A DNA stretch of 20,040 nucleotides from JBAXGE01 sp044344145 (GTDB lineage: Bacteria; Planctomycetota; Phycisphaerae; WQYP01), in contig JBIJDM010000024.1 of NCBI GenBank assembly GCA_044344145.1, forward strand, positions 1 to 20,040, in the 5' to 3' direction. Positions 7,714 to 15,343 of the stretch are shown here, piece by piece. Position 1 is the stretch's first letter. The number at the start of each line of letters is the position of its first letter. The position numbers were made by a program, and so were the translations under genes. The notes under the pieces are model-generated. The model did no database searches, had not been told where the DNA came from, and saw only the letters and a list, made by a program, of their open reading frames with translations.

Positions 7714-7743
7714 TGGGGGGCTTCGAATTATCGCCTTTGGGGA

Positions 7744-8427
7744 TTACTTCTTCTTTTTCGGTGCCGCAGCCGGGCCGCCGTTGAGCCAGGCCGTCATTAC
7801 CACTTCCTGTTCAGCGGGCAGGGCCTTGAGCCCCAAATCCTTCGCCTTGATGGCGGCTTTGACTTCCAGAGTCAGACGATTAACTTGGTCTTTTTCGGCA
7901 ATGAACTGGGCTTTGATGGTGGCGTTGATTTTGACGACTTTTTCGCCGATTTTCAGTTCCGCATCGGGGGTGTAGACCGATTCGTTGCGGGTCTTGCCGG
8001 TGGGGTTGCCATGTTTATCAAATGCCGGAACCTCTTTGGTGCCCAGTGGCCCCATGCTTTTGATATTGATTGTAACGGCAGGATATTTTTCATTCTGGGA
8101 CAACTCACCCAGCACGCGGCGCGATTGGTCGCCGTTGGGCTGGGTGGCGTTGGAGAACGTCATCGTGACCTGACCCTTGAGCGCGCCGTCCTGATACACC
8201 ACCTGGCCGCCGGTACCTTTGCCCCAGAAGAAATTCGGCCACTTGGTCTCGGTGGGGTCGCGGAATTCCGCGTCGTTATTGACGAAGCGGTAGGTGCCCT
8301 CTTCAAAATTGAATGTCTGCCCGGCCGCGGGCAGGATGGGACCATTTTTTGATTGTGCCCAGACCGGCAGTACCACCGCGACGAGCAGTGCCATACCAGC
8401 CAGGAGGCGTGAAACTTTAGCGTACAT
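7744..8427 (-). CDS. Secreted protein of unknown function
   Basis: A 227-residue protein with a clear Sec signal peptide: MYAKVSRLLAGMALLVAVVL, then PVWA with likely cleavage after A24. The mature part begins QSKNGPILPAAGQTFNFEEG and is rich in beta-prone stretches (GQVVYQDGALKGQVTMTF, YPAVTINIKS, EKVVKINATIKAQF). It ends in a short tail AAAPKKKK. A distant likeness to YceI-type lipid-binding barrels was considered, but I see no diagnostic motif. SD GGAG precedes the ATG. It starts 33 bases after the stop of the larger secreted-protein gene upstream and shares that gene's transcript up to the terminator at 7679-7713. The two probably act together outside the cytoplasm; the role is unknown. 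Confidence 0.85.
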   Translation of the reverse strand: MYAKVSRLLAGMALLVAVVLPVWAQSKNGPILPAAGQTFNFEEGTYRFVNNDAEFRDPTETKWPNFFWGKGTGGQVVYQDGALKGQVTMTFSNATQPNGDQSRRVLGELSQNEKYPAVTINIKSMGPLGTKEVPAFDKHGNPTGKTRNESVYTPDAELKIGEKVVKINATIKAQFIAEKDQVNRLTLEVKAAIKAKDLGLKALPAEQEVVMTAWLNGGPAAAPKKKK

Positions 8428-8460
8428 AAGCGATTCTCCTGCGTGCTTGCGAGCGTTAAA

Positions 8461-10116
8461 TTACTTGGCTGCGCCCAAATCCAATTGGACGAAATAGCCG
8501 TCCAGCAAACCCCCGCCAAATTTGTTTTGGGGACCTTTAAGGCTGGGCATGGGAACGGTCATGCCATAAGCTTCGCCTTCGACCTTGGCGCCGGTCAGGG
8601 CCAGAAGCTTATGTCGGCCTTTGACCTTGCCCGAGGCAAAGCCCCAACGATCACCATCGCCCAATATTACCTTGCCCCCGCCAAAGTAACTTACGCTGAA
8701 ACGCAGCGAGGTTAAGTCGGGATTCAGTACGGTGATATAATCGCCGGCCGGAGGCATGTCAGCGGGGTAGCCCAATTGCGTCAGGTGCGTCCCGGTGCGG
8801 ATGAGCCCGTGGGCCGAGCGCCCGGCGATCACCGCAGAACCATCCGTGGCAAAGCCCAGGGTATCAATCCAGATGGAATTGGGTTTGTCCTTCTCGCCAC
8901 TGAGATACGCCGACCAAAGGGTTCCCCCCATAACCTTGTAGGTTTTCGTGTCAATTTTGATGATATATGCGGCGGACAGGACATTGGCCCCCCAATTGGA
9001 GAAGCCCAGCCCTTTTTCGAATTTGCCGTGCATGCGGTTGATATCTATCGGTTCCCGCCGGGCTACCGAGTTCCCGCCGTCCGACCACGCAGTGATAATC
9101 AGGTTCCCTTCGGGATCGTAAACGACGCCGCGAATGGCGGTATCGGAAACTTCGCGCAAGCGGTCGGTGCCCACCATCGGCCCGCCCCAATCGTACAACT
9201 GATACAGTTGCTTGCCATCGGGTTTGAAAATATTCAATGTCGGACAGCGCCAAGGTTCGCGGCCGGTGGCCCAATGATGTTCCCCGCCGCGGGCATAGGT
9301 GCCATCCTTGGGATTGACCGAGACATTGCCTTCCAATCCGCCGGGCACAGCGACCACACCTTTGACCTTGCCGTCGGTGGTGAAGGTGCGGATATCCGGT
9401 CCGGTCAGAACCACTTCGTCAGCATCGGTCACGCGCACGCCCGGTAAGGTCGAGGACCCGACGACCTTTTTGGCCCAGACCACCTGCGTGGCGGTGGGAT
9501 CGAGTTTGACCAGCCAGATGGCCGCGCATTTGGGTTTCTTGGAACCGTTCTCGCCGGCGTTGATCACTTCCACACGGCCCAGTACACCGGTATCGGTGGC
9601 TCCGGCCGGGCCGGTCAGGTAAATAAAGCCTTTGGAATCCACACTACCGCCGGTAACAGCCCCGAGGCCCCAAGGCAGACGGGTAACCTGCTGATACGTC
9701 TTCAGGTCTTCGCTTAGAATGGCGATGAACGGCGTGCTGTTGCCATGCTGCCAGGTTAAGGTGCCGACTTTGGGGCTGCCATCACGGGCTTTTTCCATGG
9801 GTTCGGTCGGCGCGGCGGGGACGCCGGGGTCGGTCCCGAGGACTTTGACGGGCGCTTTGTTTCCGTCCAATTCCAAGACCGGCCCGAGGGTGACCCCGAT
9901 CAGCACCACTTGGCCATTGGGCTGAAAACCGCCAGCCACCAGCCATTCGGTGCCTTTACCGCCCAGAAAGCTGCTGCCATCAATTTGCGCGGCATCGGGG
10001 GGATTTTGAAACCGACGGGTAAAGTCATCGAACCGACCGGCGTGAACCAATCCAACCGTCAACATTACGCTGGATACGGCTGCAAGCAGCCAACATTGCG
10101 ATTTGCGCATAAACAT
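8461..10116 (-). CDS. Large secreted protein, probably beta-propeller-like, unknown function
   Basis: About 551 residues. The signal peptide (MFMRKSQCWLLAAVSSVMLT, then VGLVHA) has likely cleavage after A26. The mature part is a series of beta-strand/turn segments with repeated themes such as GGSVDSKGFIYLTGP, GVVYDPEGNLIITAWSDGG and LGFATDGSAVIAGRSAHG, each pairing a D/P-x-G turn with hydrophobic strands. This is typical of beta-propellers of the SBBP/NHL style. No catalytic motif is recognised. The start is uncertain: ATG 10116 has GGAG four bases upstream and ATG 10110 has it ten bases upstream; ATG 10149 would lengthen the leader and looks less likely. A TATATT at 10154-10159 on the same strand could be its -10. 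It forms an operon with the secreted protein at 7744-8427. Confidence 0.8.
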   Translation of the reverse strand: MFMRKSQCWLLAAVSSVMLTVGLVHAGRFDDFTRRFQNPPDAAQIDGSSFLGGKGTEWLVAGGFQPNGQVVLIGVTLGPVLELDGNKAPVKVLGTDPGVPAAPTEPMEKARDGSPKVGTLTWQHGNSTPFIAILSEDLKTYQQVTRLPWGLGAVTGGSVDSKGFIYLTGPAGATDTGVLGRVEVINAGENGSKKPKCAAIWLVKLDPTATQVVWAKKVVGSSTLPGVRVTDADEVVLTGPDIRTFTTDGKVKGVVAVPGGLEGNVSVNPKDGTYARGGEHHWATGREPWRCPTLNIFKPDGKQLYQLYDWGGPMVGTDRLREVSDTAIRGVVYDPEGNLIITAWSDGGNSVARREPIDINRMHGKFEKGLGFSNWGANVLSAAYIIKIDTKTYKVMGGTLWSAYLSGEKDKPNSIWIDTLGFATDGSAVIAGRSAHGLIRTGTHLTQLGYPADMPPAGDYITVLNPDLTSLRFSVSYFGGGKVILGDGDRWGFASGKVKGRHKLLALTGAKVEGEAYGMTVPMPSLKGPQNKFGGGLLDGYFVQLDLGAAK

Positions 10117-10153
10117 ACGACTCCGGCAAGAAATCCGAACTGCATGCACCGGA

Positions 10154-10159
10154 AATATA
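10154..10159 (-). promoter_or_regulatory. Possible -10 box for the secreted-protein operon
   Basis: TATATT on the minus strand, about 38 bases before the chosen start. No good -35 hexamer at 17 bases. Confidence 0.3.
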
Positions 10160-10199
10160 ACGACCCCAACGGCGCTTTATTGCCGCAATTTTGGGACGA

Positions 10200-10237
10200 T
10201 AAAAAAACACCCCCGCGAAAGGGCTTCGCGGGGGTGT
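10200..10237 (-). terminator. Rho-independent terminator after gpmI
   Basis: A perfect 13-base stem, ACACCCCCGCGAA (10207-10219) and TTCGCGGGGGTGT (10225-10237), with a 5-base loop. On the minus strand it runs into seven T. It lies about 27 bases past the gpmI stop. Confidence 0.93.
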
Positions 10238-10263
10238 CTAAGTGCATGAATAAAAAAGACTTA

Positions 10264-11853
10264 TCAACTCAGCAGGCTGCCACCACTCATGGCCGAGGGT
10301 TGCTTCTGACCCAGCAAGGCCAGCGCCGTGGGGGCCAGATCTGCCAGCCGGCCACCGGTCCGTAGTTCCTTGCCCTTGACGCGGGGATCAACCAGAATCG
10401 CACGCACGTCAAAAGTGGTATGGGCAGTATGCGGGCAGTTGTTTTCGAAATCCCACATCTGTTCGCAGTTGCCGTGGTCGGCGGTCACGATGGCGCTGCC
10501 ACCGATACTTTCCAGCTTGGCAATGATCTTGCCCACGCAGGCGTCCACGGTTTCGACGGCCTTGATGGCGGCAGACAGGACGCCGGTGTGGCCGACCATG
10601 TCGCCATTGGCAAAGTTCACCACATAGACGTCATGCTGGTTGGCTTCCAGACGCCGCAGCATAATCTCGGTGATTTCGTGGGCGGCCATTTCGGGCTTCT
10701 GGTCATAAGTCTTCACATCGCGCGGCGACTGGGCCATTTCGCGGTCTTCGGCCTTGAAGGGCGGTTCGCGGTAGTCATTGAAGAAGAACGTCACATGCGG
10801 GAACTTTTCGGTCTCCGCACAACGCAGTTGGGCCAAGCCCTGATCGGCGATGTACATGCCGAAGATATCGGCCATTTTTTCGGGCTTGTCGAAGATCACT
10901 TCCACCGGCAGGCCGGTTTCATAACCCGCCATGGTGGCAAAGAACACGTTCTGCGGGCAGGTGGTGCGTTTCAGACCGCCATTGGGCTGCTTGGCCAGCG
11001 TGGCATCGTCGTAGACGAAGGCTTTGGTCAGTTCGCGCGGGCGGTCGCCGCGATAGTTGAAGAAGATCACGGCATCGCCATCCTGCACCTTGCCACCCTG
11101 GCCGATGACCGAGGGGGTGACGAACTCGTCGCCGGTGCGTGAGCTATCGGTGGGGTTGGCATAATAGGAAGTCAGGCACGCCTGGGCGGAATCAAAGCGC
11201 ACGCCGACATTTTCGGTCAGCAGTTTATAGGCCTGTTCCACACGTTCCCAGCGGTTATCGCGGTCCATGGCATAAAAGCGGCCCACGATCGTGGCAATGC
11301 GGCCCACACCGATCTGCTGGATTTTGGCTTCGAGCTGGCGGAGGAACTCCTTGCCGCCTTGCGGGGCGGTATCGCGCCCGTCGGTGATGGCATGGACCAG
11401 CACGCGGTCGCCGGGGAAGCCTTGCCGTTGGGCCATTTCCAGCAGGGCATAGGCATGTTCAAGATCGGAATGGACCCGGCCATCGGAGCACAGGCCGAGG
11501 ATATGCACCTTGGTGCCCTTGGCTTTGGCATGGGCGAACGCTTTGACCAGCGTGCCATTGGTAAAGAAGCTGCCGTCGCGGATACGGCGGGTGATGCGCA
11601 TGGTTTCCTGATCCACGATCCGGCCGGCGCCGATATTCTGGTGGCCGACTTCGGAGTTGCCCATCACGCCCACTGGCAGGCCGACATCTTCGCCGCTGGT
11701 GTGGATGAGGGTATTGGGATATTCCCGCATCAGACGGTCATCCACCGGATGCTTGGCCAGTTTGATGGCGTTGAACTTATCCATATCGGAATTGGGATTT
11801 TCGCCCCAGCCATCGCGGATGATCAAAACCAGAGGACGCTTGCTCGCTGCCAT
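10264..11853 (-). CDS. gpmI: 2,3-bisphosphoglycerate-independent phosphoglycerate mutase
   Basis: A cytoplasmic glycolytic enzyme of 529 residues that interconverts 3- and 2-phosphoglycerate using two Mn ions. It belongs to the alkaline phosphatase superfamily. Visible landmarks are DGWGENP with metal ligand D14, MGNSEVGHQNIGAGR with the catalytic serine S67, HAITDGRDTAPQGG, FNYRGDRPRELTKAF, NFANGDMVGHTG and IVTADHGNCEQM for the second metal set. Length is close to the usual 510-550. TAGGAG precedes ATG 11853 by seven bases; a TTG two codons upstream is not needed. A TATAAT box lies about 53 bases upstream. A strong terminator follows, so the gene is probably transcribed alone. Confidence 0.97.
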   Translation of the reverse strand: MAASKRPLVLIIRDGWGENPNSDMDKFNAIKLAKHPVDDRLMREYPNTLIHTSGEDVGLPVGVMGNSEVGHQNIGAGRIVDQETMRITRRIRDGSFFTNGTLVKAFAHAKAKGTKVHILGLCSDGRVHSDLEHAYALLEMAQRQGFPGDRVLVHAITDGRDTAPQGGKEFLRQLEAKIQQIGVGRIATIVGRFYAMDRDNRWERVEQAYKLLTENVGVRFDSAQACLTSYYANPTDSSRTGDEFVTPSVIGQGGKVQDGDAVIFFNYRGDRPRELTKAFVYDDATLAKQPNGGLKRTTCPQNVFFATMAGYETGLPVEVIFDKPEKMADIFGMYIADQGLAQLRCAETEKFPHVTFFFNDYREPPFKAEDREMAQSPRDVKTYDQKPEMAAHEITEIMLRRLEANQHDVYVVNFANGDMVGHTGVLSAAIKAVETVDACVGKIIAKLESIGGSAIVTADHGNCEQMWDFENNCPHTAHTTFDVRAILVDPRVKGKELRTGGRLADLAPTALALLGQKQPSAMSGGSLLS

Positions 11854-11905
11854 GCTCAAACTCCTAAAAACGGGGTATCAGTCAGTAACGGACCTAAAAC
11901 CCCGA

Positions 11906-11911
11906 ATTATA
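11906..11911 (-). promoter_or_regulatory. Probable -10 box of the gpmI promoter
   Basis: A perfect TATAAT on the minus strand, about 53 bases before the gpmI start. No good -35 hexamer at 17 bases (TCGCAT). Confidence 0.4.
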
Positions 11912-11984
11912 ACGCCAAAGGGCGGCGGATGCGAAGGTGTAAGTGTGGACCTAAACCCGCAAGTTTGCCCCGCAGGTGCCAAGT

Positions 11985-12695
11985 TTACGCAAAGAGACGT
12001 TCCGGCAATTCACCCAACCGGTTCAAAATCACCTCGGCGGGAATTTCGGGTTTGGGTTTACTGGTCAGCCAGAAGCTGCGGATGCCCAGCGACTGGGCGG
12101 TTTGCACATCGTGCCCGAGGTTGTCGCCGACCATGACCACTTCGGCGGGGGTGAGTTTGAGTTGGGCCAAAGCATTATGGAATGCACGGGGATCGGGTTT
12201 GCCATAGCCCAACGCACCTTCGATGCCCAGATAGTCGAACCAGCCTTCCAGCCCGGTCTGCTTGAGTTTCTGGGCCTGCATGTAGCCATCGCCATTGGTA
12301 ATCAGACCCAGTTTCAGCCCGCGCTGGCGGAGTGTCGTCAATACGGCCACGGTATCGGGCAAGCACACACACTGACTGACCAGATAGTCCACCAGCGCCT
12401 GCGCGCTGGCCGTAGCGATGGTTGAGGGGACGGCGAGGCCCACGCTGGTTGCGGCGTCCTGTAATACGCCAGCCATGGTTGCCACCATCTTCACCCGATG
12501 CACACGCTGCGCGTCTTCATCGTTCCAGATTTTCTTGCGGGCCTTAATCAGTGCCTGCGTCAGGGCGGCGGGATCGGGCACCACGATGCCGGCTTCGGCC
12601 AGATATTGGAGCCAAAAATCCTCAAAACTGCGCCCGCCGGGGGCATAACAGATCAGGGTGCTGTCGAGATCGAATAGTACTGCTTGCAGGGCCAT
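11985..12695 (-). CDS. HAD-superfamily hydrolase (phosphatase)
   Basis: A 236-residue haloacid dehalogenase-type phosphatase. Motif I is FDLDST with nucleophile D9 and acid D11. Motif II is LITNGD with T133, motif III is GYGKPDP with K166, and motif IV is VGDNLGHDV with D191 and D196. The insert between residues 15 and 100 is a helical C1 cap, as in the YjjG / phosphoglycolate phosphatase-like group. The likely substrate is a small phosphate ester, not predictable from sequence. No clear SD precedes ATG 12695. The gene lies 112 bases after the TIM-barrel gene and about 130 bases before gpmI, and may have its own promoter. Confidence 0.92.
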   Translation of the reverse strand: MALQAVLFDLDSTLICYAPGGRSFEDFWLQYLAEAGIVVPDPAALTQALIKARKKIWNDEDAQRVHRVKMVATMAGVLQDAATSVGLAVPSTIATASAQALVDYLVSQCVCLPDTVAVLTTLRQRGLKLGLITNGDGYMQAQKLKQTGLEGWFDYLGIEGALGYGKPDPRAFHNALAQLKLTPAEVVMVGDNLGHDVQTAQSLGIRSFWLTSKPKPEIPAEVILNRLGELPERLFA

Positions 12696-12807
12696 GGCGC
12701 GATGCTTTCAGATTAAAAAAATAGGTGTAGCAACCAATGCTGGTACACGCCGCGTTTGCGGTCAAGTGGTACTATAACCAAGCTTTGGGATTATGGGAAA
12801 TACCCAG

Positions 12808-13569
12808 CTAGTTTCCAAGCCACTGGTGCAATGTGACGGCGTCAGCGGCCAGTTGCGCCACGGTGTCCCCGGCCACGAATTCCAGACTCACCGGAAACGG
12901 TCGCCCGGCGGTGCGCAGGATTTCCAAGTAACGGGTCCAACGCTCCTGACCCGCGCTCAAAGGCAGGCGCTGCGACTCGGGATACCAGTGGAAGCAATGC
13001 ACCGACTCCACCCATGGCAACATATTGGTCAGGCCGGTGCAGTTATAGTCGGCATCTTTGCCATTGTGGGGTTGCCAGAAGACCCGCATATTGGGGTGGT
13101 CAATTTCGGTCAGCAATTGCCGCGCGGAATCGTTGGTATCGGTCAGTGTGCGGTCATGATATTCAAACGCAACTTTGATGCCCACGGCCTGCGCCTGGCT
13201 GGCGATGGCGCGGGCTTCGGCCACCAATGCGGCGCGATATTCAGGGGTGGCAGTTGCGGAGCCCTGCGTTCCCGCCCAGACGCGGACACACGGAGCGCCG
13301 AGCGCCTGCGCGGCGGATAATACCTGCGGGAAGGTCATGCCTTCCTCGGCAGATTTCAGCAAACGGTAGTACGACCCATAAGCCGAGATGGCCAGACCGG
13401 CGGCACGGGTCTGTTCGCCCACCGCGCGGGCCACAGTGGCGTCCTGCCAGGGGCAATGCACGTCCGCACCCCATTCAATACTACGCAGTTGGTGTTGTTG
13501 GCACAGGGCGATGATTTCGGCGACCGTCAGTTTGCGGAACGTAATCGAAACCAGTCCGGGGAATAGCAT
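12808..13569 (-). CDS. Sugar phosphate isomerase/epimerase-like TIM-barrel protein
   Basis: A 253-residue protein of the xylose isomerase-like TIM-barrel family (AP endonuclease family 2 fold). It shows the strand-by-strand pattern MLFPGLVSITFRKLTVAEII, RSIEWGADVHCP, GLAISAYGSYYRL, ALGAPCVRVWAGTQ, GIKVAFEYHDRTLTDT, MRVFWQPHNG, VHCFHWYP and PVSLEFVAGD. E in AFEYH, H in QPHNG and E in SLEF are candidate metal ligands. Substrate unknown. It starts 11 bases after the prfA stop, so it probably belongs to the tRNA-rpmE-prfA unit, in the slot where prmC often follows prfA in other bacteria. The SD is weak. Confidence 0.85.
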   Translation of the reverse strand: MLFPGLVSITFRKLTVAEIIALCQQHQLRSIEWGADVHCPWQDATVARAVGEQTRAAGLAISAYGSYYRLLKSAEEGMTFPQVLSAAQALGAPCVRVWAGTQGSATATPEYRAALVAEARAIASQAQAVGIKVAFEYHDRTLTDTNDSARQLLTEIDHPNMRVFWQPHNGKDADYNCTGLTNMLPWVESVHCFHWYPESQRLPLSAGQERWTRYLEILRTAGRPFPVSLEFVAGDTVAQLAADAVTLHQWLGN

Positions 13570-13580
13570 GGGGCGCTCGC

Positions 13581-14687
13581 TTATGCAATGGTCAGGTTGG
13601 CCAAACGGTCTTGGCGAATGCGTTTTTGGATGGCCGTCAGCAGGTCGTCCATATCACCGCTGAGAATTTTTTCCAGCGGGAAATTTTCGTTCAGGCGGTG
13701 GTCGGTGCACCGGCTCTGGGGGAAGCTATAGGTGCGGATGCGTTCGTTGCGATCGCCCGAGCCCATCATTTGCTTGCGCTGGGCCACACGGTGGGCCCGG
13801 CGTTGGGCATCAAAATGTTCGAAGACGCGGGCCCGCAGAATCCTCCAGGCTTTGTCGCGGTTTTTGTGCTGGCTGCGTTCGTCGCGAATGCGCACCGTGA
13901 TGCCGGTGGGGAGGTGGGTTAATTGGACGGCGGATTCGACTTTATTGACGTTCTGCCCACCCGGTCCGCCGGCGCGGGAGACATCCTCGCGCACTTCCGA
14001 GGGGTTGATGGAAATAATGGATTCGTCGGCTTCGGGCATGACGGCCACGGTGGCGGCGCTGGTATGGATGCGCCCGCTGGCTTCGGTGGCGGGGACGCGT
14101 TGCACGCGGTGACCGCCGGCCTCCATATCCAACGTGGCCCAAGCCCCCGGCCCGCTGATATTGATGATGATTTCGCGGAATCCCCCCAGATCGCTGGGGG
14201 AAAAGTCCATCACTTCATAGGTCCAGCCGCGTCTGTCGGCATAGCGGCGGTACATCTCGGCCAGATCACGGGCAAATAATGCGGCCTCATCCCCGCCGGT
14301 GCCGGCGCGGATTTCCAGGATCAGGGCATCCACGCCCAGTTCGTCGGCCGCGAGGAAGGCGTCCACGATTTGCTCGATTTTGGCGTCAAGTTTGGGCCCC
14401 AGTTCCGCCAGCTCCGTGCTGGCCATGGCGGCCATTTCGGGATCGGTGCCGGCGACCATTTCTTTCAGGTCCGCCACTTGTTTTTGCAGTTGGGTGTATT
14501 CCAGATAGGGGGCCAGCATGCGTTGCAGCCGGCCATGTTCTTTGGCCAGACCGGTCAGTTTGACCGTAGGCAGGTTGGCATCGGGGTCATTCATTTCCGC
14601 TTCGATATCCTGCTGACGATGCTGCAGGTGGGCCAGTTGCACCAGAATGTGCTGATAGCCGGTCGATAATGCGGAAACATCACTCAT
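13581..14687 (-). CDS. prfA: Peptide chain release factor 1
   Basis: A cytoplasmic translation factor of 368 residues that reads UAA and UAG and triggers peptide release. The GGQ motif is in RAGGPGGQNVNKVES at about residues 243-245. The codon-reading tripeptide is PAT in QRVPATEASGRIHTS at about 199-201; RF2 has SPF there, so this is RF1. The coiled-coil N-terminus and the ERSQHKNRDKAWRILRARVF stretch are standard. The open frame extends to 14882, but those extra 65 residues are low-complexity Arg/Ser/Pro text lying over the terminator and rpmE, so ATG 14687 (MSDVSALSTG) is the start. Only GGTAG lies upstream, a weak SD. The rpmE terminator ends about 13 bases before the start codon. Confidence 0.97.
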   Translation of the reverse strand: MSDVSALSTGYQHILVQLAHLQHRQQDIEAEMNDPDANLPTVKLTGLAKEHGRLQRMLAPYLEYTQLQKQVADLKEMVAGTDPEMAAMASTELAELGPKLDAKIEQIVDAFLAADELGVDALILEIRAGTGGDEAALFARDLAEMYRRYADRRGWTYEVMDFSPSDLGGFREIIINISGPGAWATLDMEAGGHRVQRVPATEASGRIHTSAATVAVMPEADESIISINPSEVREDVSRAGGPGGQNVNKVESAVQLTHLPTGITVRIRDERSQHKNRDKAWRILRARVFEHFDAQRRAHRVAQRKQMMGSGDRNERIRTYSFPQSRCTDHRLNENFPLEKILSGDMDDLLTAIQKRIRQDRLANLTIA

Positions 14688-14699
14688 GGCACTACCAAT

Positions 14700-14735
14700 G
14701 AAAAACGCCGCGGGGCGCGTCGCGCACCGCGGCGT
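14700..14735 (-). terminator. Hairpin terminator between rpmE and prfA
   Basis: ACGCCGCGG (14705-14713) pairs with CCGCGGCGT (14727-14735). Inside it GCGC/GCGC extends the stem. On the minus strand it is followed by five T. It sits 22 bases after the rpmE stop and directly upstream of prfA, so complete termination would block read-through into prfA. It may be partial or regulated. Confidence 0.8.
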
Positions 14736-14757
14736 CCAGAATAAGCTGACAGGAACG

Positions 14758-14988
14758 TTAGCTGGGCTTCTTGGCCGTCTGGGCCGCGGAGAACTTCGCG
14801 AACTTCTTCTGGAAGCGTTCCACGCGACCAGCGGTGTCCACAAACTTCTGCTTGCCGGTGTAGAACGGGTGGCAGGTGCCACAGAGGTCTACCTGGATGG
14901 TTTTCTGGGTCGAGCCGGTGGTAAAGGTATTGCCACAGGCGCACCGGACGGTGCAGTAGTTGTACGTGGGGTGGATGTCGGTCTTCAT
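14758..14988 (-). CDS. rpmE: 50S ribosomal protein L31 (zinc-binding type)
   Basis: A 76-residue protein, MKTDIHPTYNYCTVRCACGN and onward, matching the start of L31. The cysteines C16, C18, C36 and C39 (CACGN and CGTCHPFYTGKQ) are those of the zinc-binding form. The VDTAGRVERFQKKFAKF segment is standard, and a short extension (SAAQTAKKPS) follows. The open frame extends 12 codons upstream, but the family start is ATG 14988. GGA lies about ten bases upstream. It lies 90 bases downstream of tRNA-Met on the same strand and probably shares that promoter. Confidence 0.97.
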   Translation of the reverse strand: MKTDIHPTYNYCTVRCACGNTFTTGSTQKTIQVDLCGTCHPFYTGKQKFVDTAGRVERFQKKFAKFSAAQTAKKPS

Positions 14989-15078
14989 GTTTACGATTCC
15001 TATCCAAAAAAGTCTCGTCACCAAGGCCCGCCAAGGTCAAACTTCCCCAAGAAGTTCGCGCGGGCCAGAGGTGACATC

Positions 15079-15151
15079 TGGCTGCGGCCGGACTCGAACC
15101 GGCGACCCAGGGCTTATGAATCCCTTGCTCTACCAACTGAGCTACACAGCC
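15079..15151 (-). tRNA. tRNA-Met (anticodon CAT)
   Basis: A 73-base cloverleaf on the minus strand. The acceptor GGCTGTG pairs with CGCAGCC (one G-T pair), the D arm is GCTC-AGTTGGTA-GAGC, the anticodon loop is TTCATAA and the T arm is GCCGG-TTCGAGT-CCGGC. CAT with an ordinary Watson-Crick 1-72 pair fits elongator methionine tRNA; a tRNA-Ile whose C34 is modified to lysidine is possible, though the body resembles Met. The anticodon stem AGGGA/GCCCT has an A31-G39 mismatch. The 3' CCA is not encoded. Confidence 0.93.
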
Positions 15152-15165
15152 AACGAAAGCCCAGT

Positions 15166-15194
15166 AGTATAACGCCGGGGCGGTTGGCGGGCAA
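15166..15194 (-). promoter_or_regulatory. Sigma-70-like promoter of the tRNA-Met / rpmE unit
   Basis: On the minus strand TTGCCC (15189-15194) and TATACT (15166-15171) are separated by exactly 17 bases. The predicted start would leave a tRNA leader of only about 8 bases. Confidence 0.65.
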
Positions 15195-15307
15195 CTGGGG
15201 TCGGTGAGATGGAGAATCGGAGGATTATTTACTCGGCCAACAGCGCTAAATTGGCCGTAATTCGCAATTTTGGATGAGCGCTTGGTACCGAGGGCGTTTC
15301 CATTACC

Positions 15308-15336
15308 TTGAGTGGTTTGCGGGTGAGGGTTATAGT
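15308..15336 (+). promoter_or_regulatory. Sigma-70-like promoter immediately before the aldo/keto reductase-like gene
   Basis: TTGAGT (15308-15313), a 17-base spacer, then TATAGT (15331-15336). The +1 is predicted at about 15343-15344, which is the ATG itself. The mRNA would therefore be leaderless. Confidence 0.5.
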
Positions 15337-15343
15337 GCGCCGT

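Noticed and set aside
7588..8352. 254-codon plus-strand frame
   Set aside because: Antisense to the secreted-protein gene at 7744-8427, which has a signal peptide and an SD.
10420..11142. 240-codon plus-strand frame
   Set aside because: Antisense shadow of gpmI with no SD and no recognisable domain.
12770..12800. CCAAGCTTTGG near-palindrome after the TIM-barrel gene
   Set aside because: The stem is imperfect and no T run follows it closely, so termination is not supported.
14688..14882. 65-residue N-terminal extension of prfA
   Set aside because: Low-complexity sequence lying over the terminator and rpmE. Family start is at 14687.
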